Assembly (NCBI RefSeq): GCF_003815015.1
Contig: NZ_RKRE01000003.1
Location: forward strand, 558,001-622,000
Origin: Thermodesulfitimonas autotrophica
GTDB taxonomy: Bacteria; Bacillota; Desulfotomaculia; Desulfotomaculales; Ammonificaceae
Direction: 5' to 3'
Length of the DNA: 64,000 nt
Shown here: piece after piece, positions 1-8,410 of the stretch
How the letters are laid out: every line of letters starts with the position of its first letter
How positions within the stretch are numbered: position 1 is the stretch's first letter
Notes under the pieces: model-generated
Databases searched by the model: none
Told to the model about the DNA's origin: nothing
Seen by the model: the letters and a program-made list of their open reading frames with translations, nothing else
Made by a program: the position numbers and the translations under genes

Positions 1-276
1 CTTTACGCGGGGGATGAGCTGCGGGAGTTTTTGCAGAAGGCCGTGGCGGAACTGAAGATGATCTGCATCGTTTCAGACCTGGCCGTAGCGCCAGGCGGCT
101 CCCCGCCGGACGACGGGGTGGTTCGCGGCGACTTTGTGGTCCGGGTAACACGAGCGCCGGGCGTGAAATGCGCGCGTTGCTGGATGTACAGCGAATCGGT
201 GGGTGCAAGCCCCGAATACCCGGACATCTGCGCGCGGTGCGCCGCGGTTGTCAGGGCGCTGGCGGTGGAACGGTAA
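1..276 (+). CDS. ileS: isoleucyl-tRNA synthetase, C-terminal end (partial)
   Basis: This is the 3' end of isoleucyl-tRNA synthetase, which charges tRNA-Ile in the cytoplasm. The frame is open from base 1 and stops with TAA at 274-276; the body of the gene lies upstream of the window. The 91 visible codons hold the C-terminal zinc-binding domain: a CARCW motif and a CARC motif about 20 residues apart, joined by a SVGASPEYPD-type linker that is characteristic of IleRS. The end of the gene is overlapped, antisense, by the long tail of the transglycosylase frame on the other strand. Confidence 0.9.
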   Translation, partial: LYAGDELREFLQKAVAELKMICIVSDLAVAPGGSPPDDGVVRGDFVVRVTRAPGVKCARCWMYSESVGASPEYPDICARCAAVVRALAVER

Positions 277-809
277 AGCGAGCGGTATACCCGGTAGGCC
301 CAGAGGGTCTTCCGGATAAACTGCCTGGTTTCCGGGAAGGGTATCTGGTCGAGGTCGGCCGCCCTTCCCGTCCATTTTCCTTCGGCCAACCACTTCTTGA
401 CATTCCCCCGGCCGCCGTTGTAGGCGGCGAGGGCGGGAACGAGAGCGCCGAATTCGCGTAATAGACCGGAAAGGTAGCGTGTGCCCAGGCGAATGTTTGT
501 TTCCGGGTCGAGGAGGCAGGCGGGAGTGAAGCTTTCCTGCTCCTGAAGGGCGACCCACCGGGCTGTTTCCGGCATCAGCTGCATCAACCCTACGGCGCCG
601 CGGGCCGAAACCGCGTCGGGGCGGTAGTTGCTTTCGGTCTTGATCACCGCGGCTACGAGCAAGGGGTCGAGTCCGTTCTGCGCGGCATGCTGGAAGATAA
701 GCTCCCGGTACTTCAGGGGATAGTAATATTTACCTAAGTGCTTCCAGTTGGCCAGCAGTAAAACGAGCAGCAAGAGAACCGCGCTTAAGAAAACCCTGTG
801 TAACGTCAC
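3..809 (-). CDS. membrane-anchored soluble lytic transglycosylase (SLT domain)
   Basis: Predicted peptidoglycan lytic transglycosylase acting outside the membrane. Residues 5-20 form one hydrophobic anchor. The SLT domain covers about 35-178, with catalytic Glu59 in an IKTESNY motif, the GLMQLMP motif at 74-80 and the AAYNGG motif near 128-133. Family-like sequence ends at residue 178-180, exactly where ileS stops on the other strand; the last 88 or so residues are antisense to the IleRS zinc domain and look like read-through after loss of the normal stop. The start overlaps coaE by 4 bases, so the two are probably co-transcribed with polA and mutM. The domain call is firm, the C-terminal end is not. 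Confidence 0.8.
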   Translation of the reverse strand: MTLHRVFLSAVLLLLVLLLANWKHLGKYYYPLKYRELIFQHAAQNGLDPLLVAAVIKTESNYRPDAVSARGAVGLMQLMPETARWVALQEQESFTPACLLDPETNIRLGTRYLSGLLREFGALVPALAAYNGGRGNVKKWLAEGKWTGRAADLDQIPFPETRQFIRKTLWAYRVYRSLYRSTASALTTAAHRAQMSGYSGLAPTDSLYIQQRAHFTPGARVTRTTKSPRTTPSSGGEPPGATARSETMQIIFSSATAFCKNSRSSSPA

Positions 810-1426
810 CTATTCTTTTCGCTCTGCTCCTCTACCAATTTTCTAAAAAAATAGGCCACCTGGTCGCGGGTGTGGTTGAAGCCGCTGCTGTTATCGATTA
901 CGCGGTTAGCCCGCTGGATCTTTTCCTCCTGAGGCATCTGCGCGGCGATCATGGCCTGGGCGAGTTCAGGCGGGATGCCGTCCCGGGCCATGAGCCGCCG
1001 GATGACGCTGTCGGGGTCGGCAATGACCACCCAGACTTCGTCCACTAACCGTTCGAGTCCGGCCTCTAAGAGGAGGGCCGCTTCAATGACGGCTACCGGC
1101 GGCGGTGTTGGGCGCTCCCGCAACTCCGCAAGCCACTTTTCAATCACGGCAGTGATTGCGGGGTGGGTGATTTCTTCGAGTTTACGCCGGGCGTTCGGGT
1201 CGGTAAAGATGAGCCGCCGCATTTTCTTCCGGTCGAGGCTGCCGTCGGGCAGGAGATACTCCGGCCCAAAGACTTCGACGATCTTGCCCAGCAGCGGCTC
1301 GCCCGGGGCGGTGAGCTTTTTAGCCACCGCATCGGCTTCGAGGACCTCGGCGCCAAGGCTTTTGAGATAGCGGGCCACGCTTGTCTTGCCTGTTCCTGCA
1401 TTTCCGGTGAGTCCGATAACCTTCAT
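806..1426 (-). CDS. coaE: dephospho-CoA kinase
   Basis: Last step of coenzyme A synthesis: ATP-dependent phosphorylation of the ribose 3'-OH of dephospho-CoA in the cytoplasm. The 206-residue length is normal. A P-loop GNAGTGKTS lies at about residues 8-16, followed by the EADAVAK segment with the substrate-binding Asp, and the LEEITHP motif near 83-89 typical of CoaE. It sits 16 bases after mutM and overlaps the next gene by 4 bases, within the run polA-mutM-coaE that is common in Firmicutes. Confidence 0.95.
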   Translation of the reverse strand: MKVIGLTGNAGTGKTSVARYLKSLGAEVLEADAVAKKLTAPGEPLLGKIVEVFGPEYLLPDGSLDRKKMRRLIFTDPNARRKLEEITHPAITAVIEKWLAELRERPTPPPVAVIEAALLLEAGLERLVDEVWVVIADPDSVIRRLMARDGIPPELAQAMIAAQMPQEEKIQRANRVIDNSSGFNHTRDQVAYFFRKLVEEQSEKNR

Positions 1427-1442
1427 TTGCGCCTCCTGAACT

Positions 1443-2264
1443 TCATAAAGGCTGACAGCGGGGGCAAAAATAGGTTCCCCTGCCGCCTAATTTCACCTTT
1501 TCAATCCTGGTCCCGCACTCCGGGCAGGGCCTACCGGCCCGGTTATGGACCTTCAAAAAATGCTGGTGGCTTCCTTCTTCGCCGACGGCATCAACGTAAT
1601 CCCGGATGCTGGTGCCGCGGTGGGCAATGCCTTCCCGCAGTACGTCCCGTATGGCGCGGTAGAGGGCCTTTCCCTCGCGAACGCTCAGGTCGCTTGCCCG
1701 GCGCGCAGGGTGGACTCCTGCCGCGTAGAGGGCTTCGTCCGCGTAAATGTTGCCGATGCCGGCGACTACCTCTTGGTCAAGCAGCAGCGCCTTGATCCGG
1801 CGCCGGGACTTTTGGAGCCGCGCCAAGAAGTATTCCTCGGTAAAAGCACTGCTTAAGGGCTCCGGCCCTAACTTCCGGAGTTCCTTTACCTCTGCTCCGG
1901 CCGCCGGCACCAGCCAGACCCGGCCGAACTGGCGGAGGTCGGTGAGCCGCAGGCGTCCCCGGTCGAGATGGAATACCAGGTGCGTGTGGCGCGGCAGCGG
2001 GCCATCCGCCGTCTCGTAGACGAGTTGTCCGCTCATCCGGAGGTGGACGACGAGGCGGTAGCCGCCGGACAAATCGAAGAGCAGAAACTTGCCGCGCCGG
2101 TTCACTCCCAGGATGGCGCGCCCGCGAATCGTTTCGCCGAAACGTACCGGTGCGGGCGCGGCGATTACCTTTTCTAAGTATATTGTAGCGCCGGTGATGG
2201 TCAAACCCGTAATTTTTGCGGCTAATTGCTTCCTGATCGTTTCTACTTCGGGAAGCTCGGGCAA
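1443..2264 (-). CDS. mutM: formamidopyrimidine-DNA glycosylase (Fpg)
   Basis: Bifunctional base-excision repair enzyme that removes 8-oxoguanine and cuts the abasic strand. The catalytic N-terminus PELPEVE follows the initiator. A conserved Lys lies in RRGKFLLF near residue 58. The C-terminal zinc finger has CPEC and CPRC pairs. The start is TTG at 2264; its Shine-Dalgarno (GAGGTG) lies in the last codons of polA, so translation is probably coupled. Length of 273 aa is normal. It is grouped with polA, the enzyme that fills repair gaps. Confidence 0.95.
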   Translation of the reverse strand: MPELPEVETIRKQLAAKITGLTITGATIYLEKVIAAPAPVRFGETIRGRAILGVNRRGKFLLFDLSGGYRLVVHLRMSGQLVYETADGPLPRHTHLVFHLDRGRLRLTDLRQFGRVWLVPAAGAEVKELRKLGPEPLSSAFTEEYFLARLQKSRRRIKALLLDQEVVAGIGNIYADEALYAAGVHPARRASDLSVREGKALYRAIRDVLREGIAHRGTSIRDYVDAVGEEGSHQHFLKVHNRAGRPCPECGTRIEKVKLGGRGTYFCPRCQPL

Positions 2265-2267
2265 GTG

Positions 2268-4862
2268 CTACACCTCGATTTTTTCGAGATCGTGCCAGTT
2301 GGGACCTGCCTTCAAGGTGACGGTAATGGGTACGGCAAAGGGCAGGGCCTGCTCCATTTTGGCCTTGATCAGCGGCGCGACGGCGGGAAGTTCGCCGGCT
2401 GGCACTTCAAAAAGGAGTTCATCGTGCACCTGGAGTACCATCCGCGTGCTGTAACCGCCGCGGGTCAGCTCCCGGTGGATATCGACCATCGCTTTTTTGA
2501 TTAAATCGGCGGCACTCCCCTGAATCGTGGTGTTAACCGCCAGCCGCTCGCCGAGCTGCCGCTGGATGCGGTTGGGACTTAGGATTTCGGGGATGTAGCG
2601 CCGCCGGCCAAGCACCGTGGTCACAAACCCGGTTTCGCGCGCCTGCCGGATCGTTTTTTCGATAAAGCGCTTTACCCCTACGTAACGGGCAAAGTAGCGC
2701 TCGATGTACCGGTGCGCTTCGCTTGGTTCGATCTTGAGCTCCTGAGCCAGACCGTAGTCGCTCATCCCGTAAATGATGCCGAAATTTACCACCTTAGCGC
2801 GGGCGCGCAGCTCCGGGGTTACGGCTTCCGGGGCAAGTCCGAAAACCTCGGCGGCCGTTCTGGTGTGGATATCCTCACCCTGCTTGAAGGCAGCGGTGAG
2901 GAGTTCATCGCCGGCAAGGTGGGCTAAAATCCTCAGTTCGATCTGCGAATAGTCGGCGCTTAAGAGGAGGCTCCCCGGCAGGCCGGCTACGAAGGCGCGG
3001 CGGATCCTCCGCCCGAGAGGGTCGCGCACCGGTATGTTCTGCAGGTTGGGTTCGGCGGAAGCGAGGCGGCCGGTGGCGGTGACGGTCTGGTAAAAGGTGG
3101 TATGCAGGCGCCCGGTCTGCGGGTTGATGAGCTGGAGCAGGGCGTCGGCGTAAGTGTTCTTGAATTTGGCGAGCTGCCGGTACTGCAGGATCCGGGCCAC
3201 GATCTTGTGCCCGGACAGCTTTTCCAGAACCGCGGCGTCCGTCGCGTAGCCGGTTTTGGTCTTCCGCACGGGCTTCAACCCCAACTTTTCAAAAAGGATC
3301 CGGCCTAACTGCTTCGGCGAGTTGAGGTTAAACTCTTCGCCCGCGAGCTTGAATATCTCCCCGGTGACCTCTCTGATCTGGTCGGCCAGCTCCGCCGCGA
3401 TCTTTTCGAGTTCCTGCCGGTCGACAGCTATCCCGGCTGCCTCCATCGCCTGCAGGACTGCCGCCAGGGGAAGCTCGACTTCCCGGAAAAGGTAGTCCTG
3501 TCCCTCCAGCCGGAGCTTGGCCGCGAGGGTGGGCGTGAGCAGAAAAACGGCCAGGGCCTGCTCCGGTGGCCCGCTCTGTGCGGGCAGGACTGTGCCTAGG
3601 TGCTCGAAGGCTACCGCGTCTAAGGTGTTAGGAACGGCGGGATTGAGCAGGTAGGCGGCGATCATGGTGTCGAAGGAAACCTTTTCCGGGCCAAGCCCCA
3701 ACGGCTGCAGAAGATGCAGGGCCTGCTTGGCGTCGTGAACGGTGAGCTGCAGTTCCGGAAACGCCAAGAGGACTTTGAGGAGCGCGGCGACAGACGCGTT
3801 GCCTGCGGCGGTGAAAACGGTTTCCGGATCCAAACAGAGGGCGCAGGCCAGCGGCCCCTGCGTGTTTCCCCGCAGGGCGAGGGCGGCGACCGAACGTTCT
3901 GCCAACTTTTCAAGGAGGGCTTCTGGCGCTGCGGGATCGAAGGCGATTTCCGTGGCCGCCGGCAGCGCCGCGCCGGGCGTTTCCTTTTGGGTGCGCTGCC
4001 CCCTGATTTCCGGGAGCTTTTTAAGGAGGGAGCGAAACTCAAGGCGCTGAAAAACCCGGTAAACCTCGTCCATGTCTGGTCCGGGCCAGGCAAAGGCGGT
4101 GATGTCGGTGTCGAGCGGTACTACCCGCTGGATCGTTGCCAGTTGTTTGGAAAGGAGCGCCTGGTCTTTGTAGGGTAGCAACTTGCTCCGGATGTTCGCC
4201 GGCAGCTCCGGGAGGTGGTTGAAGATTTCCTCGAGGCTGCCGTACTTTCGCAGCAGCGCGGCGGCCGTTTTCGGACCGATACCCGGCACGCCGGGGATGT
4301 TATCCGAAGCGTCTCCGGTTAATCCTTTCAGGTCGGGAAGCTGCCGCGGGGTGACGCCGTACCGTTCTACCACCGCCTTTTCGTCGTAGGGGACGATTTC
4401 GCTGATCCCTTTGCGTGTGGCCAGCACGGTGGTCTGCGGCGAAACGAGTTGCAGCGTATCCAGATCACCGGTGACGATGAAGCAGGAGTACCCCGCCTTT
4501 TCAGCCTGGGTGACGAGAGTACCAATGATGTCGTCCGCTTCGAAGCCCTCGGTTTCGAGGACCGGAATCCTGAAGGCCTGGAGGACTTCCTTGATCAGCG
4601 GAAATTGGGGGCGGAGGTCTTCCGGTGTTGCGGGCCGGTGGGCCTTGTAGGACGCGGCGACCGCGTGACGGAAAGTGAGCCTTCCCTTGTCGAAGGCCGC
4701 CACCACACTGTCGGGCGCGATTTCTTTAAGCAGCTTCAAAAGCATCCCGGTGAAGCCGTAGGCCGCGTTGGTGGGCAAACCTTCTCTGGTGCTGAGCGCC
4801 GGGATGGCGTGAAAAGCTCTGTGGGCCAAGCTGTTTCCGTCAAGCAAGACTACCCGCTGCAA
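2268..4862 (-). CDS. polA: DNA polymerase I without proofreading
   Basis: Family A polymerase for Okazaki fragment maturation and repair synthesis. The N-terminal 5'-3' nuclease domain (about 1-290) starts with LLDGNSLAHRAFHA and has the DASDNIPGVPGIGPKTA helix-hairpin-helix. The middle region keeps the fold length, but I do not see the Asp-x-Glu pair and other acidic residues of an active 3'-5' exonuclease, as in Taq-type enzymes. Polymerase motifs A (SADYSQIELR), B (KVVNFGIIYGMSDYG) and C (QVHDELLFE) are intact. The start is TTG at 4862. It leads the polA-mutM-coaE block and is divergent from the SEC-C gene. Confidence 0.96.
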   Translation of the reverse strand: MQRVVLLDGNSLAHRAFHAIPALSTREGLPTNAAYGFTGMLLKLLKEIAPDSVVAAFDKGRLTFRHAVAASYKAHRPATPEDLRPQFPLIKEVLQAFRIPVLETEGFEADDIIGTLVTQAEKAGYSCFIVTGDLDTLQLVSPQTTVLATRKGISEIVPYDEKAVVERYGVTPRQLPDLKGLTGDASDNIPGVPGIGPKTAAALLRKYGSLEEIFNHLPELPANIRSKLLPYKDQALLSKQLATIQRVVPLDTDITAFAWPGPDMDEVYRVFQRLEFRSLLKKLPEIRGQRTQKETPGAALPAATEIAFDPAAPEALLEKLAERSVAALALRGNTQGPLACALCLDPETVFTAAGNASVAALLKVLLAFPELQLTVHDAKQALHLLQPLGLGPEKVSFDTMIAAYLLNPAVPNTLDAVAFEHLGTVLPAQSGPPEQALAVFLLTPTLAAKLRLEGQDYLFREVELPLAAVLQAMEAAGIAVDRQELEKIAAELADQIREVTGEIFKLAGEEFNLNSPKQLGRILFEKLGLKPVRKTKTGYATDAAVLEKLSGHKIVARILQYRQLAKFKNTYADALLQLINPQTGRLHTTFYQTVTATGRLASAEPNLQNIPVRDPLGRRIRRAFVAGLPGSLLLSADYSQIELRILAHLAGDELLTAAFKQGEDIHTRTAAEVFGLAPEAVTPELRARAKVVNFGIIYGMSDYGLAQELKIEPSEAHRYIERYFARYVGVKRFIEKTIRQARETGFVTTVLGRRRYIPEILSPNRIQRQLGERLAVNTTIQGSAADLIKKAMVDIHRELTRGGYSTRMVLQVHDELLFEVPAGELPAVAPLIKAKMEQALPFAVPITVTLKAGPNWHDLEKIEV

Positions 4863-5038
4863 CCTTCCACCGCCGGGCTACGTTTTTGTTCTTCATGGCC
4901 ACTACTATTATTTCAGCGTTCCAAACAAAATACCTTCGGGGTACGTTGAAGAAAAATGGGTGACGGTGCAGGAAAAATAAGTGCGGCAGGGAATATACTA
5001 TAAAATCGAAACCGAAGGGTAGCAGGGAGGTCTTCCAG

Positions 5039-6271
5039 ATAAAGGATTCTTTTTTCCGCGAGTGCCCCTGTGGCAGCGGGCGCAACTTTGAAGAGTGTTG
5101 CGCGCAGAAGGTTGTCTCCTTCGACCAGTTGCGGTGGCGAGCGGCGGCGCGGGAACTCAAGCGCAAGCTCGGGGCTTTCGCGCAGCAGCCGGTTTTTACC
5201 GAAGCGGCGATTTGGGCCCAGCACCTCTACCTGAGCGCGATCGGCGGGAGCCTTTTTGCGCTCGACGAGGAGTTTGTGGGAGAGCGCTGCTTCGAATGGT
5301 TCATCTTCGATTTTCCGGTGACCGGGGAGGAAACGATCCTCGAACTCTTCGGGCAGGTGGCCGCCGAACAGCTCAACGAGCGGGAACGGGCCCTCCTTAA
5401 CTGGTGGTGCAGGACGCCCACCACTTTTTACGAGGTGAAGGCCCTGGGACAGCAGGTTGTTCTTGTCGAGGAGATTCTAACGGGCGATACTTTCTGCGTG
5501 CGTGGTTTTCAGAATCCTGCGGATATGGCGGTGGGGAACATCCTTTACCTCCGCGTGCTCCGGGTCGGGGAGGAGTTTGAGTTCTCGACCGCGGGGCTCT
5601 CTTTGCCGGGACACGCGAAAGGGCCGCTCCTCTCGTGGCTAAAGAAGGATTTTGCGGTTTTTAGGCGGATGAGCAGGCGGAAGAAAGTGGGCTGGCCGCT
5701 CTACCTGCGGCAGCGGGCGCACCGGATCATGGCCTGGGCGGCTGCCTTCGGCGCGAGCCGGGAGAGTGACCCCCTCGCCGAGGGTGAAGGGGTCTGGGGT
5801 GACCGGTTCGACGCCCTGCTCATGCTGCTTGAGGAATATCTTCTCCGTGAGCTCATAAACAACAAGATCAGACGCGAAGGCTGGAAAGGGTTTCTGCGCC
5901 GGATTCTGAGCGGCGTTAACGAACCCGATGTTGCGCTTGGCGAGGGCGGCGGGAAGGCGGCAGGAGCCGAAGGCTTCACCTGGGCGCGCCCGGAATATGC
6001 CGAGGTGGCGCACCTGGTGGCCAAAGATTTAAAGAAGCGCGGCCGGAGCGACACCGTTTCCCGGGCTCTCGAATTGTGGTACCGGTTTTGCCTCCTTGAA
6101 GAACCGGTGGTGCGGAAGGCGCCGGCTTGGGCCGCGGCGGTGGTCTATGCGGTCGCCAGGACGGAGGGACGGCGTTTGAGCCAGCAGCGCCTGGCAGCGG
6201 AGTACGGCGTTTCCGTTTCGGCCCTTTCCACTAATTACCGCCACCTGCGCCGTCTGCTCGGCCTTTCTTAA
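5039..6271 (+). CDS. SEC-C zinc-motif protein with C-terminal cyclin/HTH-like region; apparent ATA start
   Basis: Function unknown. A SEC-C motif (CPCGSGRNFEECC, a small zinc-binding motif also found at the end of SecA) lies at about residues 9-21. The middle is mixed alpha/beta with no recognised domain. The last 70 residues (AAVVYAVARTEG, then LSQQRLAAEYGVSVSALSTNY) look like the second cyclin-like repeat of TFIIB-type proteins with a helix-turn-helix, as in some Firmicute SEC-C proteins. The frame is open from 4964, but no ATG, GTG or TTG occurs before the TTG at 5129, which would cut off the zinc motif. A GGGAGGT Shine-Dalgarno (5025-5031) sits 7 bases before ATA at 5039, so ATA is proposed as start. 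A TATACTATAAAAT stretch at 4994-5006 may hold the -10 box. DedA follows after 3 bases. Confidence 0.7.
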   Translation: MKDSFFRECPCGSGRNFEECCAQKVVSFDQLRWRAAARELKRKLGAFAQQPVFTEAAIWAQHLYLSAIGGSLFALDEEFVGERCFEWFIFDFPVTGEETILELFGQVAAEQLNERERALLNWWCRTPTTFYEVKALGQQVVLVEEILTGDTFCVRGFQNPADMAVGNILYLRVLRVGEEFEFSTAGLSLPGHAKGPLLSWLKKDFAVFRRMSRRKKVGWPLYLRQRAHRIMAWAAAFGASRESDPLAEGEGVWGDRFDALLMLLEEYLLRELINNKIRREGWKGFLRRILSGVNEPDVALGEGGGKAAGAEGFTWARPEYAEVAHLVAKDLKKRGRSDTVSRALELWYRFCLLEEPVVRKAPAWAAAVVYAVARTEGRRLSQQRLAAEYGVSVSALSTNYRHLRRLLGLS

Positions 6272-6274
6272 GGG

Positions 6275-6877
6275 ATGTTCGAAAAGATCATTGCCTTTGC
6301 CGCGCAACTTGCGGAACATATTGCTTCTCTCGGGTACTGGGGAATCGCCCTCGGCATGGCTATCGAGAGTTGCAATATCCCCCTCCCCAGCGAGGTAATC
6401 CTTCCTTTCGGTGGGTACCTGGTTTCCTTGGGGAAGCTCAATTTCTTCCTGGCCGTCCTCGCCGGGAATATCGGGGGGACGGCTGGTTCCGTTCTCTCTT
6501 ACTACATTGGCCTTAAAGGCGGGCGTCCTTTTCTCGAGCGCTACGGGCGCTACTTCTGGATTTCGGAGCGGGAACTCGCGCTGGCCGACCGCTGGTTTGC
6601 GCGCTGGGGCGAGGCAACCGTCTTTTTTACCCGCTTGATGCCGGTAGTGCGGACCTTCATCTCTTTTCCGGCGGGCGTGGCCCGGATGAACTTCACGCGT
6701 TTCGTCCTTTACACATTTTTGGGATCGTTGCCCTGGAGTCTTTTCCTTACCTATCTCGGGGTGAAGTTGGGCGAACACCGGGGGCTCCTCCGGGAGTGGT
6801 TCCACCGCTTCGACCTCGCCATCTTGATCGCGCTCATCTGCGGGGTAATTCTCTTCTTCTGGTGGCGCCGGCGATAG
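6275..6877 (+). CDS. DedA family membrane protein
   Basis: Integral membrane protein of the DedA/SNARE-associated family, some members of which recycle the lipid carrier undecaprenyl phosphate. The 200 residues show four to five hydrophobic segments. The family signature is seen: an acidic PLPSEVILPFGG stretch near 36-48 and the ARMNFTRF-type motif with an upstream FTRLMPVVRTF (about residues 125-150). It starts with ATG 3 bases after the SEC-C gene and is probably co-transcribed with it. The exact substrate cannot be read from sequence. Confidence 0.88.
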   Translation: MFEKIIAFAAQLAEHIASLGYWGIALGMAIESCNIPLPSEVILPFGGYLVSLGKLNFFLAVLAGNIGGTAGSVLSYYIGLKGGRPFLERYGRYFWISERELALADRWFARWGEATVFFTRLMPVVRTFISFPAGVARMNFTRFVLYTFLGSLPWSLFLTYLGVKLGEHRGLLREWFHRFDLAILIALICGVILFFWWRRR

Positions 6878-6950
6878 AGGGAACTAAATTTTACATTGTT
6901 TAGGGTTGGACCCGCTCTCCCACAATAAAGAGCAGAGGGGAGTGGGTCCT

Positions 6951-8372
6951 GTGTTTCTGCGGGGTAAGGTAAACCTTCTTGCAGCTCTTCTTCTGCTCGC
7001 GCTACCAATTTTTGCTTTGCCGGCCGGGGCTGCTGCTGCGGCGTTGAGCGGGCGGGTTGTGGTTATCGACCCGGGTCACGGCGGGAACGACCCCGGGGGC
7101 GTTAATCCCGAACTGGGCCTCCACGAAAAATACGTTAACCTTGCCGTCGCCAGGCGGCTGCAGCGCATGCTTATGGATGCCGGCGCGATGGCGCTCCTGA
7201 CTCATAACGACACGGAAACGGCGGAGCTCAGCGCCGGCGGTTTGAAGCTGCCCTATTTTAGCCTCCGCCGCCGGGCGGCACTGGCCAATGCCGCCGCAGC
7301 GGACGCCTTCATCAGCATCCACACGAACTGCTTTCCCAACCCCCGCCGCAGGGGGGCGGAGGTCTTTTACCATCCCGGCTCGGCAAAAGGCGCGTTGCTG
7401 GCGGCGGCCATCCGGGAGCAGCTGGCCGGTATCGCGGGAGGGGAGGGCTGCACTTGCCGCGCCGCTTCCTACTACGTTCTCAACCAGACCGCAATGCCGG
7501 CGGTGTTGGTGGAACTCGGTTACCTTACTTGCGCCAGTGAAGCGGCCCGCCTGCTCGATACTGCTTACCAGGAGCGTCTCGCGCGGGCCATTTTTTTGGG
7601 TATATCCCGCTACTTCCAGGCGGAGGCGGCGCCCGCGCTCGCCAACGGGGGCCTTCGGCCACGGCACAAGGCGCAACTGGCGATAGTGATCGACGATTTT
7701 GCCGGCGCGACGAAGAACGGGACGCGGGCCTTTTTTGCGCTGGGCAAGCCGCTGACCTTTGCGGTGATGCCCAATTTCCCCGATTCCGCGTCTATAGCCC
7801 AGCGGGCTGTCCGGCAGGGCTATCAGGTGCTGGTCCACCTGCCGATGGAGCCATTTAGGGGGAAGGCGAGCCACCTCGGTCCGGGAACCATCTACGTTCA
7901 CTTGAGCGACGCGGAGATTGAGCAGCGAGTGCACCGGGCGATTGCCAGTGTTCCGGGGGCGGTAGGGATTAACAACCATATGGGTTCCCGGGCCACGTCC
8001 GACGCGCGGGTGATGCGGGCAGTACTGCGCGCGGTGAAGGCGCACGGGATGTTTTTCCTGGATAGCAGGACTACTGACCGGTCGGTGGCTTGTGACGTGG
8101 CGGCGGAGCTGGGCGTCCCTTGTGGGAAACGGGATTACTTTCTCGACAACGTAAACAATATCGGCTACATTAAGGAGCAGCTCCGGGAGGCGGCGCGGCT
8201 TGCGCAAAAGCGTGGCAGTGCCGTGGCTATCGGGCACGTGGGGACGACCGGGGCGAACACGGCCAGGGCGATCCGCGAGATGATTCCGGAGTTAGAGGCT
8301 CAAGGAATAGAGTTCGTCTATCTTTCGAACATCATCTTCCAGCAGCAGCGAAGTATGACGGGCGAGCGTTAA
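6951..8372 (+). CDS. fused N-acetylmuramoyl-L-alanine amidase / divergent polysaccharide deacetylase
   Basis: Exported 473-residue protein with two catalytic-type domains. After a signal peptide (about 1-30), residues 33-210 form an Amidase_3 domain with the zinc ligands in VVVIDPGHGGNDPGG, ISIHTN and a VLVELGYLT motif. Residues 222-470 match the divergent polysaccharide deacetylase family (COG2861 type): AIVIDDFA, AVMPNFPDS, HLPMEP, NNHMGSRAT and FFLDSRTT. GTG at 6951 is preferred over TTG at 6906 because AGGGGAG precedes it by 8-10 bases and the product then starts as a clean signal peptide. It probably remodels peptidoglycan, possibly during sporulation, since a YhcN-like lipoprotein follows. 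Confidence 0.88.
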   Translation: MFLRGKVNLLAALLLLALPIFALPAGAAAAALSGRVVVIDPGHGGNDPGGVNPELGLHEKYVNLAVARRLQRMLMDAGAMALLTHNDTETAELSAGGLKLPYFSLRRRAALANAAAADAFISIHTNCFPNPRRRGAEVFYHPGSAKGALLAAAIREQLAGIAGGEGCTCRAASYYVLNQTAMPAVLVELGYLTCASEAARLLDTAYQERLARAIFLGISRYFQAEAAPALANGGLRPRHKAQLAIVIDDFAGATKNGTRAFFALGKPLTFAVMPNFPDSASIAQRAVRQGYQVLVHLPMEPFRGKASHLGPGTIYVHLSDAEIEQRVHRAIASVPGAVGINNHMGSRATSDARVMRAVLRAVKAHGMFFLDSRTTDRSVACDVAAELGVPCGKRDYFLDNVNNIGYIKEQLREAARLAQKRGSAVAIGHVGTTGANTARAIREMIPELEAQGIEFVYLSNIIFQQQRSMTGER

Positions 8373-8410
8373 GGAATACTAAGCAATAGTGCAGAGAAAG
8401 GAGGGAAAGC

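Noticed and set aside
7002-8237. 411-codon minus-strand frame opposite the amidase/deacetylase gene
   Set aside because: Shadow of a high-GC coding region; no recognisable motif, while the plus strand has two complete catalytic domains.
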